64,000 nt of DNA from NCBI GenBank assembly GCA_964352375.1, contig CAYGSA010000001.1, positions 65,237 through 129,236 of the forward strand. Direction: 5' to 3'. Position 1 is the first letter of the stretch; every line of letters starts with the position of its first letter. The translations under genes were made by a program, and so were the position numbers. Under the pieces are notes generated by a model that was given only the letters and a program-made list of their open reading frames with translations, ran no database searches and was not told where the DNA came from. This document shows positions 25,507-34,188 of the stretch, one piece after another. The DNA is from UBA1672 sp964352375. GTDB lineage: Bacteria; Pseudomonadota; Alphaproteobacteria; Micavibrionales; Micavibrionaceae.

Positions 25507-26769
25507 ATGTTAGAAAGACCCTCAGGTATTAAGTGGCTGTTTATGGATTTGAACAGTTATTTTGCGAGTGTAGAGCAGCAAGAAAATCCCATGCTGCGCG
25601 GTAAGCCCGTGGCAGTGGTTCCGATGGACACGCCCTACACCTGCGCGATTGCTGCGAGCTATCAGGCCAAAGCGTATGGTGTTAAGACGGGAACGATTAT
25701 TCGTGATGCGCACCACATGTGCCCTGACTTACATTGCGTTGTTGCGCGGCACGATGTTTATGTTGATTATCACCATCGTATTCTTGAGGAGGTTGTGAAA
25801 CACACCCCTATCAATCGAATATGGTCGATTGACGAGCTTTCCAGTCGTTTGCCGCCGAGCAAGCGTAATGATGACGACGCACGCCTGATCGCGCAGAGAT
25901 TAAAGCAAGGGATTTGGGATCATGTCGGCGGGGCGATCAATTGTTCAGTTGGGTTTGCCCCGAACTCCCTGCTTGCGAAGATTGCATGTGAAATGGAGAA
26001 GCCGGACGGGCTGGTCATTTTGCGGCAGGAGGATTTGCCGGGGCGGCTTTTGGATTTGAAGCTGACCGATCTTCCTGGTATTGGGGCAAACATGGACAGA
26101 CGGCTGCGGCGGGCTGGAGTATTTAGCGTAGAAGATTTTTGGACTATCAGCCCCAAGCATGCGCGCAAGATTTGGGGGAGCGTTCAGGGGGAGCGGTTTT
26201 GGTATCAGATTCATGGGTACGACTTAGAGATTCCTGAGACGAAACCATCGATGGTTGGGCATAGCCGCGTGCTTGATCCTGATTTACGGCATCCTGACAC
26301 AGCGCGCCTTATACTACGAAAACTTGTGATGAAGGCGGCAACACGATTGAGGCGGAAAGGTTTTCTTGCGCAAAAAATCAGTGTGTCGGCGCGTGTAAAA
26401 GATGGCCCTAAGGTCGGACACACCCTGTCTGTTTCTGCGACGCAGGATAGTTTTGAATTGTTGCGCTATGTTGATGATCTATGGTGCGACATATTATATC
26501 AATTCGATCGTAATCGTATCTTAATTCAAAAAATTTCAGTTATTTTTCATGATCTTGAAAATTCCGAGCGGATTACTGATGATCTTTTTAAGACTCAGCC
26601 ACACGATAAAAAGAATTTTGGGGCTTTAACTCAAGCTCTTGAGCACTTACAAAATAAGTATAAAAAAGAAGTTGTATCCCTTGGTATTCCGCCGAAAACA
26701 GCCTCAGGGTATGTCGGGACCAAGATCGCTTTTTCTCGTGTTCCTGAGACAGAAGAGTTCTGGAGTTGA
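25507..26769 (+). CDS. Y-family DNA polymerase (DinB-like)
   Basis: The 420-residue protein is a translesion polymerase. Catalytic motifs are WLFMDLNSYFASVEQQ (first metal-binding Asp and steric-gate area) and WSIDELSSRL (catalytic Asp-Glu). The palm (NCSVGFAPNSLLAKIACEMEKPDG) and thumb helix-hairpin-helix (LPGIGANMDRRL) follow, then a little-finger domain. It is longer than E. coli Pol IV (351) by a C-terminal tail of about 70 residues with no clear beta-clamp motif. ATG 25507 is the best family start but has no good ribosome site. Whether it is a Pol IV orthologue or a separate alphaproteobacterial branch is open. Confidence 0.85.
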   Translation: MLERPSGIKWLFMDLNSYFASVEQQENPMLRGKPVAVVPMDTPYTCAIAASYQAKAYGVKTGTIIRDAHHMCPDLHCVVARHDVYVDYHHRILEEVVKHTPINRIWSIDELSSRLPPSKRNDDDARLIAQRLKQGIWDHVGGAINCSVGFAPNSLLAKIACEMEKPDGLVILRQEDLPGRLLDLKLTDLPGIGANMDRRLRRAGVFSVEDFWTISPKHARKIWGSVQGERFWYQIHGYDLEIPETKPSMVGHSRVLDPDLRHPDTARLILRKLVMKAATRLRRKGFLAQKISVSARVKDGPKVGHTLSVSATQDSFELLRYVDDLWCDILYQFDRNRILIQKISVIFHDLENSERITDDLFKTQPHDKKNFGALTQALEHLQNKYKKEVVSLGIPPKTASGYVGTKIAFSRVPETEEFWS

Positions 26770-26799
26770 AGGGTTTCTTTTCTCGTGATACAAGGTCTT

Positions 26800-28188
26800 A
26801 TGAATGACAAAATATTAACGATCATCGGTGCTGGCCTTGCTGGTAGTGAAGCGGCATGGCAGGCGGCGCAAATGGGAGTGCAGGTTGTACTTCATGAGAT
26901 GCGTCCCGATGTGAAAACAGCGGCTCATCAAACCGAAGGATGCGCCGAACTTGTGTGTTCTAACTCTTTTCGTAGTGATGATGCGTGTTATAATGCTGTG
27001 GGATTGCTTCATGAAGAGATGCGGCGTATGGGGTCACTGATCATGCGTGAAGGGGATCAGGCTGCTGTCCCTGCTGGTGGAGCGCTTGCGGTGGATCGTG
27101 ATATATTTTCGGCGGGTGTTACAGGTGCATTAGAGGCACATTCAAACATTAGAATTCAACGCGGTGAAGTCCCTGCCCTACCGAAATCGGGTCATACGAT
27201 TGTTGCCACAGGGCCTTTGACGTCTGACACGCTGGCGCAAGACATCTGTGCGCTGACTGGGGAAGATTCCCTTGCGTTTTTTGATGCAATTGCACCTATT
27301 GTGCATCTGGATAGTGTTGATATGAAGCAAGCATGGTTTCAATCACGTTATGACAAAATTGGGCCCGCTGGGGATGGTAAAGATTACCTCAATTGCCCTA
27401 TGAGCAAAGAGCAATACGAAACGTTTATTAATGAATTAATCAATGCAGAATATGGTGAGTTTAAGCAATGGGAGAAAGATACACCCTATTTTGATGGGTG
27501 CATGCCGATTGAGGTTATGGCCTCACGCGGCCCCGAGACTTTGCGGTTCGGGCCTATGAAACCCGTTGGTCTCACGAACCCGCATAATCCAGATGTGAAG
27601 GCCTACGCGGTTGTGCAGTTACGGCAGGATAATGCGCTTGGAACACTCTATAATATAGTTGGTTTTCAGACAAAGATGAAGTATGGCGAGCAAATACGCG
27701 TTTTCAAAATGATCCCTGGCCTGGAAAATGCCGAGTTTGCTAGGCTTGGAGGGCTACACCGTAATACGTTTATTAACTCTCCTAAAGTGCTGGATGGGTA
27801 TTTACGCATGAAGACCGCTCCGCATATTCGTTTTGCAGGGCAGATTACGGGCTGTGAGGGCTATGTTGAAAGTGCTTCTGTTGGCCTGATGGCTGGGCGT
27901 ATGGCTGCGGCAGAAATTTTGGGTCTTACTGTTGAAACACCACCGCAAACGACTGCGCTTGGCGCTTTGTTGCATCATGTTACAGGAGGTGCCAAGCCTG
28001 AGACGTTCCAGCCTATGAATATTAATTTCGGTCTTTTTCCTTTGCCTGATGATGAATTATTGCGCCCTATTCAACCAGAGACTGGGCGGCGCAAGAAGTT
28101 AAAAGGGAAAGATCGTAAAAAGGTTTATACAGATCGTGCTTTGCAAGATCTAGATTCATGGATGAAGGATAAGAAGATTGCAGCATAA
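26800..28188 (+). CDS. trmFO: Methylenetetrahydrofolate--tRNA-(uracil-5-)-methyltransferase TrmFO
   Basis: TrmFO makes m5U54 in tRNA using 5,10-methylenetetrahydrofolate and FADH2. The 462-residue protein has the FAD motif IIGAGLAGSEAAWQAAQMG, the catalytic-region CAELVCSNSFRSD and QITGCEGYVESASVGLMAG near the C-terminus. The ATG at 26800 has AAGG just upstream. It opens a five-gene plus-strand run. Folate-dependent one-carbon units could come from the glycine-cleavage system in this window. Confidence 0.95.
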   Translation: MNDKILTIIGAGLAGSEAAWQAAQMGVQVVLHEMRPDVKTAAHQTEGCAELVCSNSFRSDDACYNAVGLLHEEMRRMGSLIMREGDQAAVPAGGALAVDRDIFSAGVTGALEAHSNIRIQRGEVPALPKSGHTIVATGPLTSDTLAQDICALTGEDSLAFFDAIAPIVHLDSVDMKQAWFQSRYDKIGPAGDGKDYLNCPMSKEQYETFINELINAEYGEFKQWEKDTPYFDGCMPIEVMASRGPETLRFGPMKPVGLTNPHNPDVKAYAVVQLRQDNALGTLYNIVGFQTKMKYGEQIRVFKMIPGLENAEFARLGGLHRNTFINSPKVLDGYLRMKTAPHIRFAGQITGCEGYVESASVGLMAGRMAAAEILGLTVETPPQTTALGALLHHVTGGAKPETFQPMNINFGLFPLPDDELLRPIQPETGRRKKLKGKDRKKVYTDRALQDLDSWMKDKKIAA

Positions 28189-28927
28189 AGGCTGGGCGTT
28201 TCTAATACTCTGCCTATTTGCCCTTGCATCTTGCACAGCCCATCAACAGAGAAAAGAGTTTGGTATGAGTGAAGAAAAGAAAGAGCTGGTCGTTTTACTG
28301 CATGGTATATTGCGCAGCAAGACAGATATGTTCCTACTTAAAAAATTCTTTGAGAAGAATGGTTATAACGTACTCAATATTCTTTATCCTTCCAGAGAGA
28401 AGTCACTTGAAGAGTTGAGTGAATTTGTGCATGAAAGCATTACAAACTCTCCCTATTATGGTGAGGATGTCAAACTCAATTTTGTTACCCATTCTATGGG
28501 CGGGCTGATTACACGATATTATATTGCGCAATATAAACCCAAGAACCTGGGTAAAGTTGTTATGCTTGGGCCGCCTAATACTGGCAGTGAGTTTGCCGAT
28601 TGGTTGACGGACACCAAAATTCTTGCGCCTCTGTTTCGTGAGATTTTTGGCCCTGCCAGCGAACAGCTGACAACACGGCATACACATCTTGATGGTGATA
28701 TCACTTATCCGCTTGGTGTTATTGCGGGGAATCTTTCTATTAATCCCCTCGCCCCATGGGTCTTAAATGGTGCGCATGATGGCATTGTGCCTGTGGAGCG
28801 CACGAAGATTGATGGTATGACCGATCATATCGTGATACGCGCAACGCACAGCTTTATGATGTTTAACTCTGATGTTATGGCGCAGGCGCTGTATTTTTTG
28901 AAAAACAAGGCATTCAAGCATGACTAG
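28178..28927 (+). CDS. Lipoprotein alpha/beta hydrolase
   Basis: TTG 28178 overlaps the trmFO end by 11 bases and gives 249 residues with a lipoprotein signal, MQHKGWAFLILCLFALASC, whose lipobox Cys is residue 19. The hydrolase fold follows: VVLLHGILRS (oxyanion loop), FVTHSMGGLITRYY (nucleophile Ser in HSMGG) and HDGIVPVERTK and TH near the end for Asp/His. This layout matches lipase- or acetyltransferase-type hydrolases; substrate unknown. If the start were internal (MSEEKKELVV) the lipobox would be lost, so the signal argues for the TTG. Confidence 0.8.
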   Translation: MQHKGWAFLILCLFALASCTAHQQRKEFGMSEEKKELVVLLHGILRSKTDMFLLKKFFEKNGYNVLNILYPSREKSLEELSEFVHESITNSPYYGEDVKLNFVTHSMGGLITRYYIAQYKPKNLGKVVMLGPPNTGSEFADWLTDTKILAPLFREIFGPASEQLTTRHTHLDGDITYPLGVIAGNLSINPLAPWVLNGAHDGIVPVERTKIDGMTDHIVIRATHSFMMFNSDVMAQALYFLKNKAFKHD

Positions 28928-29843
28928 CCATAAATGTTGGGTGGTTACAGAAGGCTTGGCCGGGACTGAGAATCAATGCATCGGCGTTGCAGAGGCGCTT
29001 GGCGTTGATTTCGATGTGAAACGCGTTGCGCTTCATGAGCCATGGAGGAGCCTTTCTCCGTATATTGGTCTTGAGCAAAGCTGGAGTTTTGTTCCACGGC
29101 TGGAGGGGCCTTGGCCTGACCTTGTGATTGCGGCTGGGCGGAAAGCTATTTCTGCTACGCGCTTTATTGCAAAGCGGAGTCCAGAGACCTTTATTTGCTT
29201 TATACAAGATCCACGCACGGCGAAGCATTCTTTTGATTTAATCGCGGTGCCAGAACATGACCCGCTGCGCGGTGATAACGTTATTGTCACACGTGCAAGC
29301 CCGAACAGAATTACAGCAGAACGTCTTGCCGACGCCAAGGCTCATTTTCCAGAGCTTGGCACGCTTTCTAATCCCAGGGTTGCTGTTCTTATTGGAGGGC
29401 GAAGCAAGGCTTATGATATGAGCGAGGATACCACATGCAGGATTGCGGATGACCTAAGTCATATAGAGGGTTCTTTGATGGTCACATGCTCTCGCAGGAC
29501 AGGGACAGAAAATGAGCGCATTCTTCGTGATACGTTGGGGCATCACTTTTTTTGGGACGGTCAAGGTGACAATCCGTATATGGCTATGTTGGCATGGGCG
29601 GATACCATTTTGGTGACGGCGGATAGCGCGTCTATGATTTCCGATGCCTGCACTACGGGAAAGCCTGTGTATATGATTGACCTTGATGGCGGATCAAAGC
29701 GCATTGCCGCGCTTCATGATAATTTGATAAAAGCAGGAATCCTGAGACGGTTTACAGGATCGCTTGAACCCTATACATATGAACCTTTAAATGACGCACA
29801 GATGATAGCAAACGAGATTCGCACATGCATACAAAAGTCTTAA
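28920..29843 (+). CDS. Mitochondrial fission ELM1-like family protein
   Basis: The 307-residue protein fits the ELM1/DUF1022 family, a GT-B glycosyltransferase-like fold known from plants and alphaproteobacteria. Phrases seen are VTEGLAGTENQCIGVAEALG, CFIQDPRTAKHSFDLIAVPEHD and LVTADSASMISDACTTGKPVY. The bacterial reaction is unknown; the nucleotide-sugar-transferase fold suggests an envelope role. It overlaps the hydrolase upstream by 8 bases and trxB downstream by 19, which indicates tight translational coupling. Confidence 0.85.
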   Translation: MTSHKCWVVTEGLAGTENQCIGVAEALGVDFDVKRVALHEPWRSLSPYIGLEQSWSFVPRLEGPWPDLVIAAGRKAISATRFIAKRSPETFICFIQDPRTAKHSFDLIAVPEHDPLRGDNVIVTRASPNRITAERLADAKAHFPELGTLSNPRVAVLIGGRSKAYDMSEDTTCRIADDLSHIEGSLMVTCSRRTGTENERILRDTLGHHFFWDGQGDNPYMAMLAWADTILVTADSASMISDACTTGKPVYMIDLDGGSKRIAALHDNLIKAGILRRFTGSLEPYTYEPLNDAQMIANEIRTCIQKS

Positions 29844-30778
29844 TTATTGGATCAGGCCCCGCAGGATATACGGCCGCCATTTATGCCGCGCGCGCAGGTC
29901 TTGACCCTGTCTTGGTCACGGGCATGGAGCCTGGTGGGCAGTTGATGATTACAACGGAAGTTGAGAATTACCCCGGCTTTGCCGATGTTATACAAGGGCC
30001 TTGGTTGATGGAGCAGATGAAGCTTCAGGCGGAGCATGTTGGCACGACACTGGTCAGTGATTATATCGTTGATGTTAATCTGGATCAGCGGCCTTTTGGT
30101 GCGACAGGTGACTCGGGTGATGTTTATACGGGTGACACATTAATTATTGCGACGGGTGCAAAGGCGCGCTGGCTTGGTTTACCTGGTGAGAAGACGTTCC
30201 AGGGGCGGGGCGTTTCAGCCTGTGCCACATGTGACGGGTTCTTTTTCAAAGGCAAAGAGGTTGCTGTTATTGGTGGTGGAAATAGCGCCGTTGAAGAAGC
30301 GCTTTTTCTGACGAATTTTTGCAGCAAAGTCACGCTTATTCATCGCCGTGATAGCTTGCGTGCGGAAAAAATTATGCAGCAACGCTTGTTTGATAATGAA
30401 AAAGTTGAGGTGGTTTGGGACAGTACTGTCGAGGCAATACTTGGTGATGATGCCGGTGTTACTGGCTTGAGGCTCAAGAATACAAAGACTGGCGCGGAGT
30501 CAGAAACAACAGTTCACGGGGTATTTGTTGCGATTGGTCATGACCCTGCAACAGAGATGTTTAAGGGAAAGCTTGATATGGATGAAAGCGGATATTTAAA
30601 TACGTCTGCTGATTCCACCGCCACATCAATCGGGGGGGTTTTTGGCGCGGGCGATGTATCGGATCATACTTACAGACAAGCTGTTACTGCGGCAGGCATG
30701 GGATGCATGGCTGCGCTTGAGGCTGACCGTTTTTTGGCTGCGCAGAATGATAGCGCACAAGAGCAGGCTGCGGAGTGA
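29825..30778 (+). CDS. trxB: Thioredoxin reductase
   Basis: The 317-residue low-molecular-weight thioredoxin reductase has FAD motif IIGSGPAGYTAAIYAARAG, the redox centre SACATCDGFFF (CATC), NADPH motif AVIGGGNSAVEEALFL and GVFGAGDVSDHTYRQAVTAAG. It reduces thioredoxin with NADPH. It is followed 6 bases later by a LysR regulator, a common alphaproteobacterial pairing. Confidence 0.96.
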   Translation: MHTKVLIIGSGPAGYTAAIYAARAGLDPVLVTGMEPGGQLMITTEVENYPGFADVIQGPWLMEQMKLQAEHVGTTLVSDYIVDVNLDQRPFGATGDSGDVYTGDTLIIATGAKARWLGLPGEKTFQGRGVSACATCDGFFFKGKEVAVIGGGNSAVEEALFLTNFCSKVTLIHRRDSLRAEKIMQQRLFDNEKVEVVWDSTVEAILGDDAGVTGLRLKNTKTGAESETTVHGVFVAIGHDPATEMFKGKLDMDESGYLNTSADSTATSIGGVFGAGDVSDHTYRQAVTAAGMGCMAALEADRFLAAQNDSAQEQAAE

Positions 30779-30784
30779 TCTGTC

Positions 30785-31672
30785 ATGGATTGGGATAAAC
30801 TCAGGATTTTTAAGGCTGTCGCTGATGCGGGAAGCTTTACGCATGCAGGTGATAATTTAAGGCTAAGCCAATCAGCGATTTCACGCCAAGTCAGTGGCCT
30901 TGAAAAAGAGCTTGGTATTCCCCTCTTCCACCGTCATGCACGTGGCCTTGTTTTAACTGAACAGGGTGAGATGCTGTTTCAGACGACGTCTGATGTTTTT
31001 GATCGCTTACAGCAGGTTCAGATACAACTGACTGATTCAAGAATGCTTGCTGTTGGCCCGCTCAAGGTTACAACGGTTGCGTTTATTGCATCGACGTGGC
31101 TTATTCCGCAAATGACGGATTTCAGGGGTATTTATCCAGGTATTCAATTTACCATGCTTTTGGATGATCGGATTTATGATCTTGCGCGGCGGGAAGCCGA
31201 TGTTGCTATTCGCCTGCATCGATCACAAAATCGTGATCTTATTGAACGTCACATGACAACGATTGATTTTTCGCTCTGCGCATCACAGGACTATTTTGGA
31301 CGCCATGGCAAGCCTAAAAATCCACAAGATTTGCTGAGTGGGCATACAATGATTGCATACCCGCAGAATACCCACACACCATTTCAGCGCCCTAATTGGG
31401 CGTATCATGAGCTTGGTATTGATATCTCTAACAACCCCAATGTTTTGCTTATTAATTCCATGCATGCCCGTCATAAAGCCGTTCAGAGTGGTGTTGCAAT
31501 TTCTGTGCTGCCTAGATATCTGATTGATGCCGATCCCAATATTGAAGAGATTTTTCCTGATCTGGATATTCCCAATGTTGATATGTATTTTGTCTATCCG
31601 CAAGAGCGTCGTAATTCACAGCGCATTTCCGTGTTTCGTGACTTTCTCTTTAAGAATATTAAGACTGACTAG
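30785..31672 (+). CDS. LysR-family transcriptional regulator
   Basis: A 295-residue regulator with the N-terminal winged helix (DWDKLRIFKAVADAGSFTHAGDNLRLSQSAISRQVSGLEKELGIPLFHR) and a periplasmic-binding-like effector domain from about residue 90. It is the last gene of the trmFO-trxB run. The effector is unknown; position beside trxB hints at redox control, which is inference only. Confidence 0.93.
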   Translation: MDWDKLRIFKAVADAGSFTHAGDNLRLSQSAISRQVSGLEKELGIPLFHRHARGLVLTEQGEMLFQTTSDVFDRLQQVQIQLTDSRMLAVGPLKVTTVAFIASTWLIPQMTDFRGIYPGIQFTMLLDDRIYDLARREADVAIRLHRSQNRDLIERHMTTIDFSLCASQDYFGRHGKPKNPQDLLSGHTMIAYPQNTHTPFQRPNWAYHELGIDISNNPNVLLINSMHARHKAVQSGVAISVLPRYLIDADPNIEEIFPDLDIPNVDMYFVYPQERRNSQRISVFRDFLFKNIKTD

Positions 31673-31744
31673 CCATGCGCATAACGCATACGTAAAATGC
31701 AATATATCACCTTGTGCGCATAGCTCTTATCTCGTAAGGTATAT

Positions 31745-31861
31745 CTATAGTAACCCACACACGTTACTTGAGGGTCTGAATTTTGATCCTTGTACCCCAG
31801 AGGTACAAAAACCTCCCTGTTCAACTTAGCCGAGCCCTTTGGGGTTCGGTTTTTTCTTTTT
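31745..31861 (+). ncRNA. Candidate small structured RNA
   Basis: This stretch codes for nothing on either strand but folds well. It holds a GTAAC/GTTAC hairpin (31750-31767), an outer stem TTGA-GGG with CCC-TCAA (31768-31774 with 31815-31824), an asymmetric internal loop, and a perfect 7-bp stem TTGTACC/GGTACAA (31790-31808). CCTCCC (31812-31817) could serve as an anti-Shine-Dalgarno patch. A strong terminator follows. A -35/-10 pair TTGTGC/TAAGGT at 17-base spacing lies just upstream. It is not SRP RNA (no GGAAG tetraloop region) or tmRNA; a 6S-like fold is possible but unproven. Confidence 0.5.
31830..31861 (+). terminator. Strong Rho-independent terminator
   Basis: CCGAGCCC pairs with GGGTTCGG (8 bp with one G-T) across a 4-base loop, followed by TTTTTTCTTTT. 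It closes the small-RNA candidate and could also end lysR read-through. Confidence 0.85.
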
Positions 31862-31932
31862 AAATTTGAATATTTTCTCACGCTTATGATATTATCCTGT
31901 ATAATAAATTAGATAACAGCGGAAATAGAACG

Positions 31933-32916
31933 ATAGTCACACAATCAGAACTTAGAGACGCAGAACTTCCCGATGGGTGGGACTATGTTAACTATGAGCC
32001 TTATGGTCACCATGTTGACGTTTTGCGGGCGCGTGCTAGAGGAGATAATCCACACTCCAAGATTTCCTATTTTGCGGGTTTTAAGCCGGATCCGAGTAAT
32101 TTTCATTGCAGACGTATCGAGGCTTATCAGCGCGCAGGATACGAGGTTGACTTTCTTTTGATGCCAGAAGTGGGTAGTCGTACAGATTATTTTGACAAAT
32201 ATGCATGATTGTTGAGCGGCATTTTACTCGACAGACACCCTGATGGTCATTTTGTTGATAATACACATCATTATATTTTTGCTAATTCTATTAGTGGTCG
32301 ATCATTTGTAAGAAGTCTGTTTGATGAACCCTTTGCCAATAATATTGGGCATGATTATACAGGCGGCATTATTTCCGCAGCGCATTTCAGTTCCCCATTT
32401 CGGGATAGTAAAGCTTTGAATTTAGTTTACCCACCTTATGCACGTTTGTTTTGGAATTTTCAAAATGGTCAGGCTCCATTAGATTGGGCCCTCCCCGCGG
32501 TACATAAAGTCAAATCATTTATTAAGAATGGTACGGAAGAGAATGCAAATTATATTGCACATTTTTCAAAAGAAGGCTCTCCTACGCACGGTCAAATTAT
32601 GTCTTCTATCTGGAGTGGTGAAGCCTTGGAGCGAGAACTATCTCAAAAAGAGGCACCTCAGGCTGCAATAGATTTTCCACTTGTCATGTTTGCGGGAAGC
32701 GAAGATTTTGTCTCAAAAAAATCGTCAATTCAGAATTTAGCGGAGAAATTAGGAGCAGAGTTCATGGAACTAAATGCTAATCATGACCTTTCTTTACAAT
32801 CACGGAATGCTCAGAACTTTGCATTTTTTCATATGTGCAAAGCCGCTATAGAGCGTGATATAGCCAAATCACACGACGTGCCCATTGACGACATCTGTGT
32901 TGCCGCACCTTCATGA
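31933..32916 (+). pseudogene. Decayed alpha/beta hydrolase (lost start, in-frame TGA)
   Basis: One reading frame runs from about 31933 to the stop at 32914-32916, broken by TGA at 32206-32208. No ATG, GTG or TTG lies at the natural 5' end; ATA at 31933, 9 bases after GGA, sits where a start is expected. After the TGA the frame continues with hydrolase features: ANSISGRSF (nucleophile elbow), FAGSEDFVS (acid) and NANHDLS (His). ATG to ATA and TGG or CGA to TGA are each single transitions, so recent decay is the simplest reading. A truncated protein starting at TTG 32209 (235 residues) is possible but would miss the oxyanion strand. Likely a lysophospholipase-like enzyme originally. Confidence 0.65.
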
Positions 32917-32938
32917 TATCAGGCCGCTTTTGCTTTGC

Positions 32939-34174
32939 CTACGAAGCAATGCCAACGGCATTGTTGGTGCTACCAATGAGCGCGGCGCATGCGTTTTGGA
33001 TGCGTTTACAAGCTTCGCGGAGGTTATCTTCTGAGGTAGCATAGGAAATACGGAAGTACGGGGACAGTCCAAATGCCGTTCCTTGCACGCAGGCAACCCC
33101 TTCGCTTTCGAGTAGATAGGTCACAAAGTCTTCGTCATTTTCGATTGTATTGCCTTGAGGTGTTGTTTTGCCGATTGTCCCTTCGCAGGATGGGAACACA
33201 TAGAATGCGCCTTCTGGTTTGAGGCATGAAATGCCTTTTGCGTCGTTTAGCATCTCAACAACCATGTCGCGGCGGGTCTTAAATGCGTCGTTACGTTCCT
33301 TAAGGAATGACTGATCCCCGTTCAGCGCGGCGACAGCGGCGGCTTGTGATATGGATGATGGGTTTGATGTGCTTTGGCTCTGCACCTTTGCCATTGCCTT
33401 GATCAAGTCTTTTGGACCGCCTGCGTACCCAATACGCCAGCCTGTCATGGCGTATGATTTTGACACGCCGTTGATTGTCAAAGTGCGGTCATAAAGTTTT
33501 GGCTCGACTTGAGCCGGTGTTGCAAATTTGAACCCGTCATAGACGAGATGTTCATACATGTCATCTGTCATGATATAGACATGCGGGTGTTTCATCAGCA
33601 CGTCAGTGAGCGCTTTGAGTTCATCATGCGTATATGCACCGCCCGTTGGGTTTGACGGTGAATTGAAAATGAGCCATTTGGTTTTTGGTGTGATTGCCGA
33701 TTCGAGCTGCTGCGCGGTGAGCTTGAAATTTTTATCTTCTTTGCATTCAACGGTCACGGGCGTTCCTTCAGCGAGCAGAACCATATCGGGGTATGACACC
33801 CAAAATGGCGCAGGGATGATGACTTCGTCGCCGGGATTCACAGAAGCCATCAGCGCGTTATAGAGCACCTGTTTACCACCTGTTCCAACTGTGATTTGAT
33901 CTCGGCTGTAGGTTAAATCATTGTCGCGCTTGAACTTTGCGATGATGGCGTCTTTCAAGGCAGGCGTTCCATCTACGGCGGTGTATTTTGTGTCACCATT
34001 TTTGATGGCTAAGTAAGCAGCTTCCTTTACGAAGTCAGGCGTATCGAAATCAGGCTCCCCTGCTCCGAGGCCGATCACATCACGACCTGCCGCTTTAAGT
34101 TCTTTCGCTTTATTCGTCACTGCTATTGTAGGTGACGGTTTGATGCGGCTCAGCCGGTCAGCGATCAGGGACAT
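32939..34174 (-). CDS. aspC: Aspartate aminotransferase (class I, PLP)
   Basis: This fold-type I aminotransferase of 411 residues has the PLP lysine in GVSKSYAMTGWRIGYAGG, plus FNSPSNPTGGAY and the start LSRIKPSPTIAVTNKAKELKAAGRDVIGLGAGEPDFDTP. These fit the Ib subgroup (aspartate/prephenate type) common in alphaproteobacteria. It interconverts aspartate and 2-oxoglutarate with oxaloacetate and glutamate. The gene is downstream of the kinase gene by 14 bases. Confidence 0.93.
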   Translation of the reverse strand: MSLIADRLSRIKPSPTIAVTNKAKELKAAGRDVIGLGAGEPDFDTPDFVKEAAYLAIKNGDTKYTAVDGTPALKDAIIAKFKRDNDLTYSRDQITVGTGGKQVLYNALMASVNPGDEVIIPAPFWVSYPDMVLLAEGTPVTVECKEDKNFKLTAQQLESAITPKTKWLIFNSPSNPTGGAYTHDELKALTDVLMKHPHVYIMTDDMYEHLVYDGFKFATPAQVEPKLYDRTLTINGVSKSYAMTGWRIGYAGGPKDLIKAMAKVQSQSTSNPSSISQAAAVAALNGDQSFLKERNDAFKTRRDMVVEMLNDAKGISCLKPEGAFYVFPSCEGTIGKTTPQGNTIENDEDFVTYLLESEGVACVQGTAFGLSPYFRISYATSEDNLREACKRIQNACAALIGSTNNAVGIAS

Positions 34175-34188
34175 AGGGTCGTTCCTTA

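Noticed and set aside
32206..32208. Programmed recoding or selenocysteine at the TGA in the hydrolase frame
   Set aside because: No conserved Cys or Sec position is expected there, no obvious SECIS-like hairpin follows, and the start codon is also lost, which favours decay.
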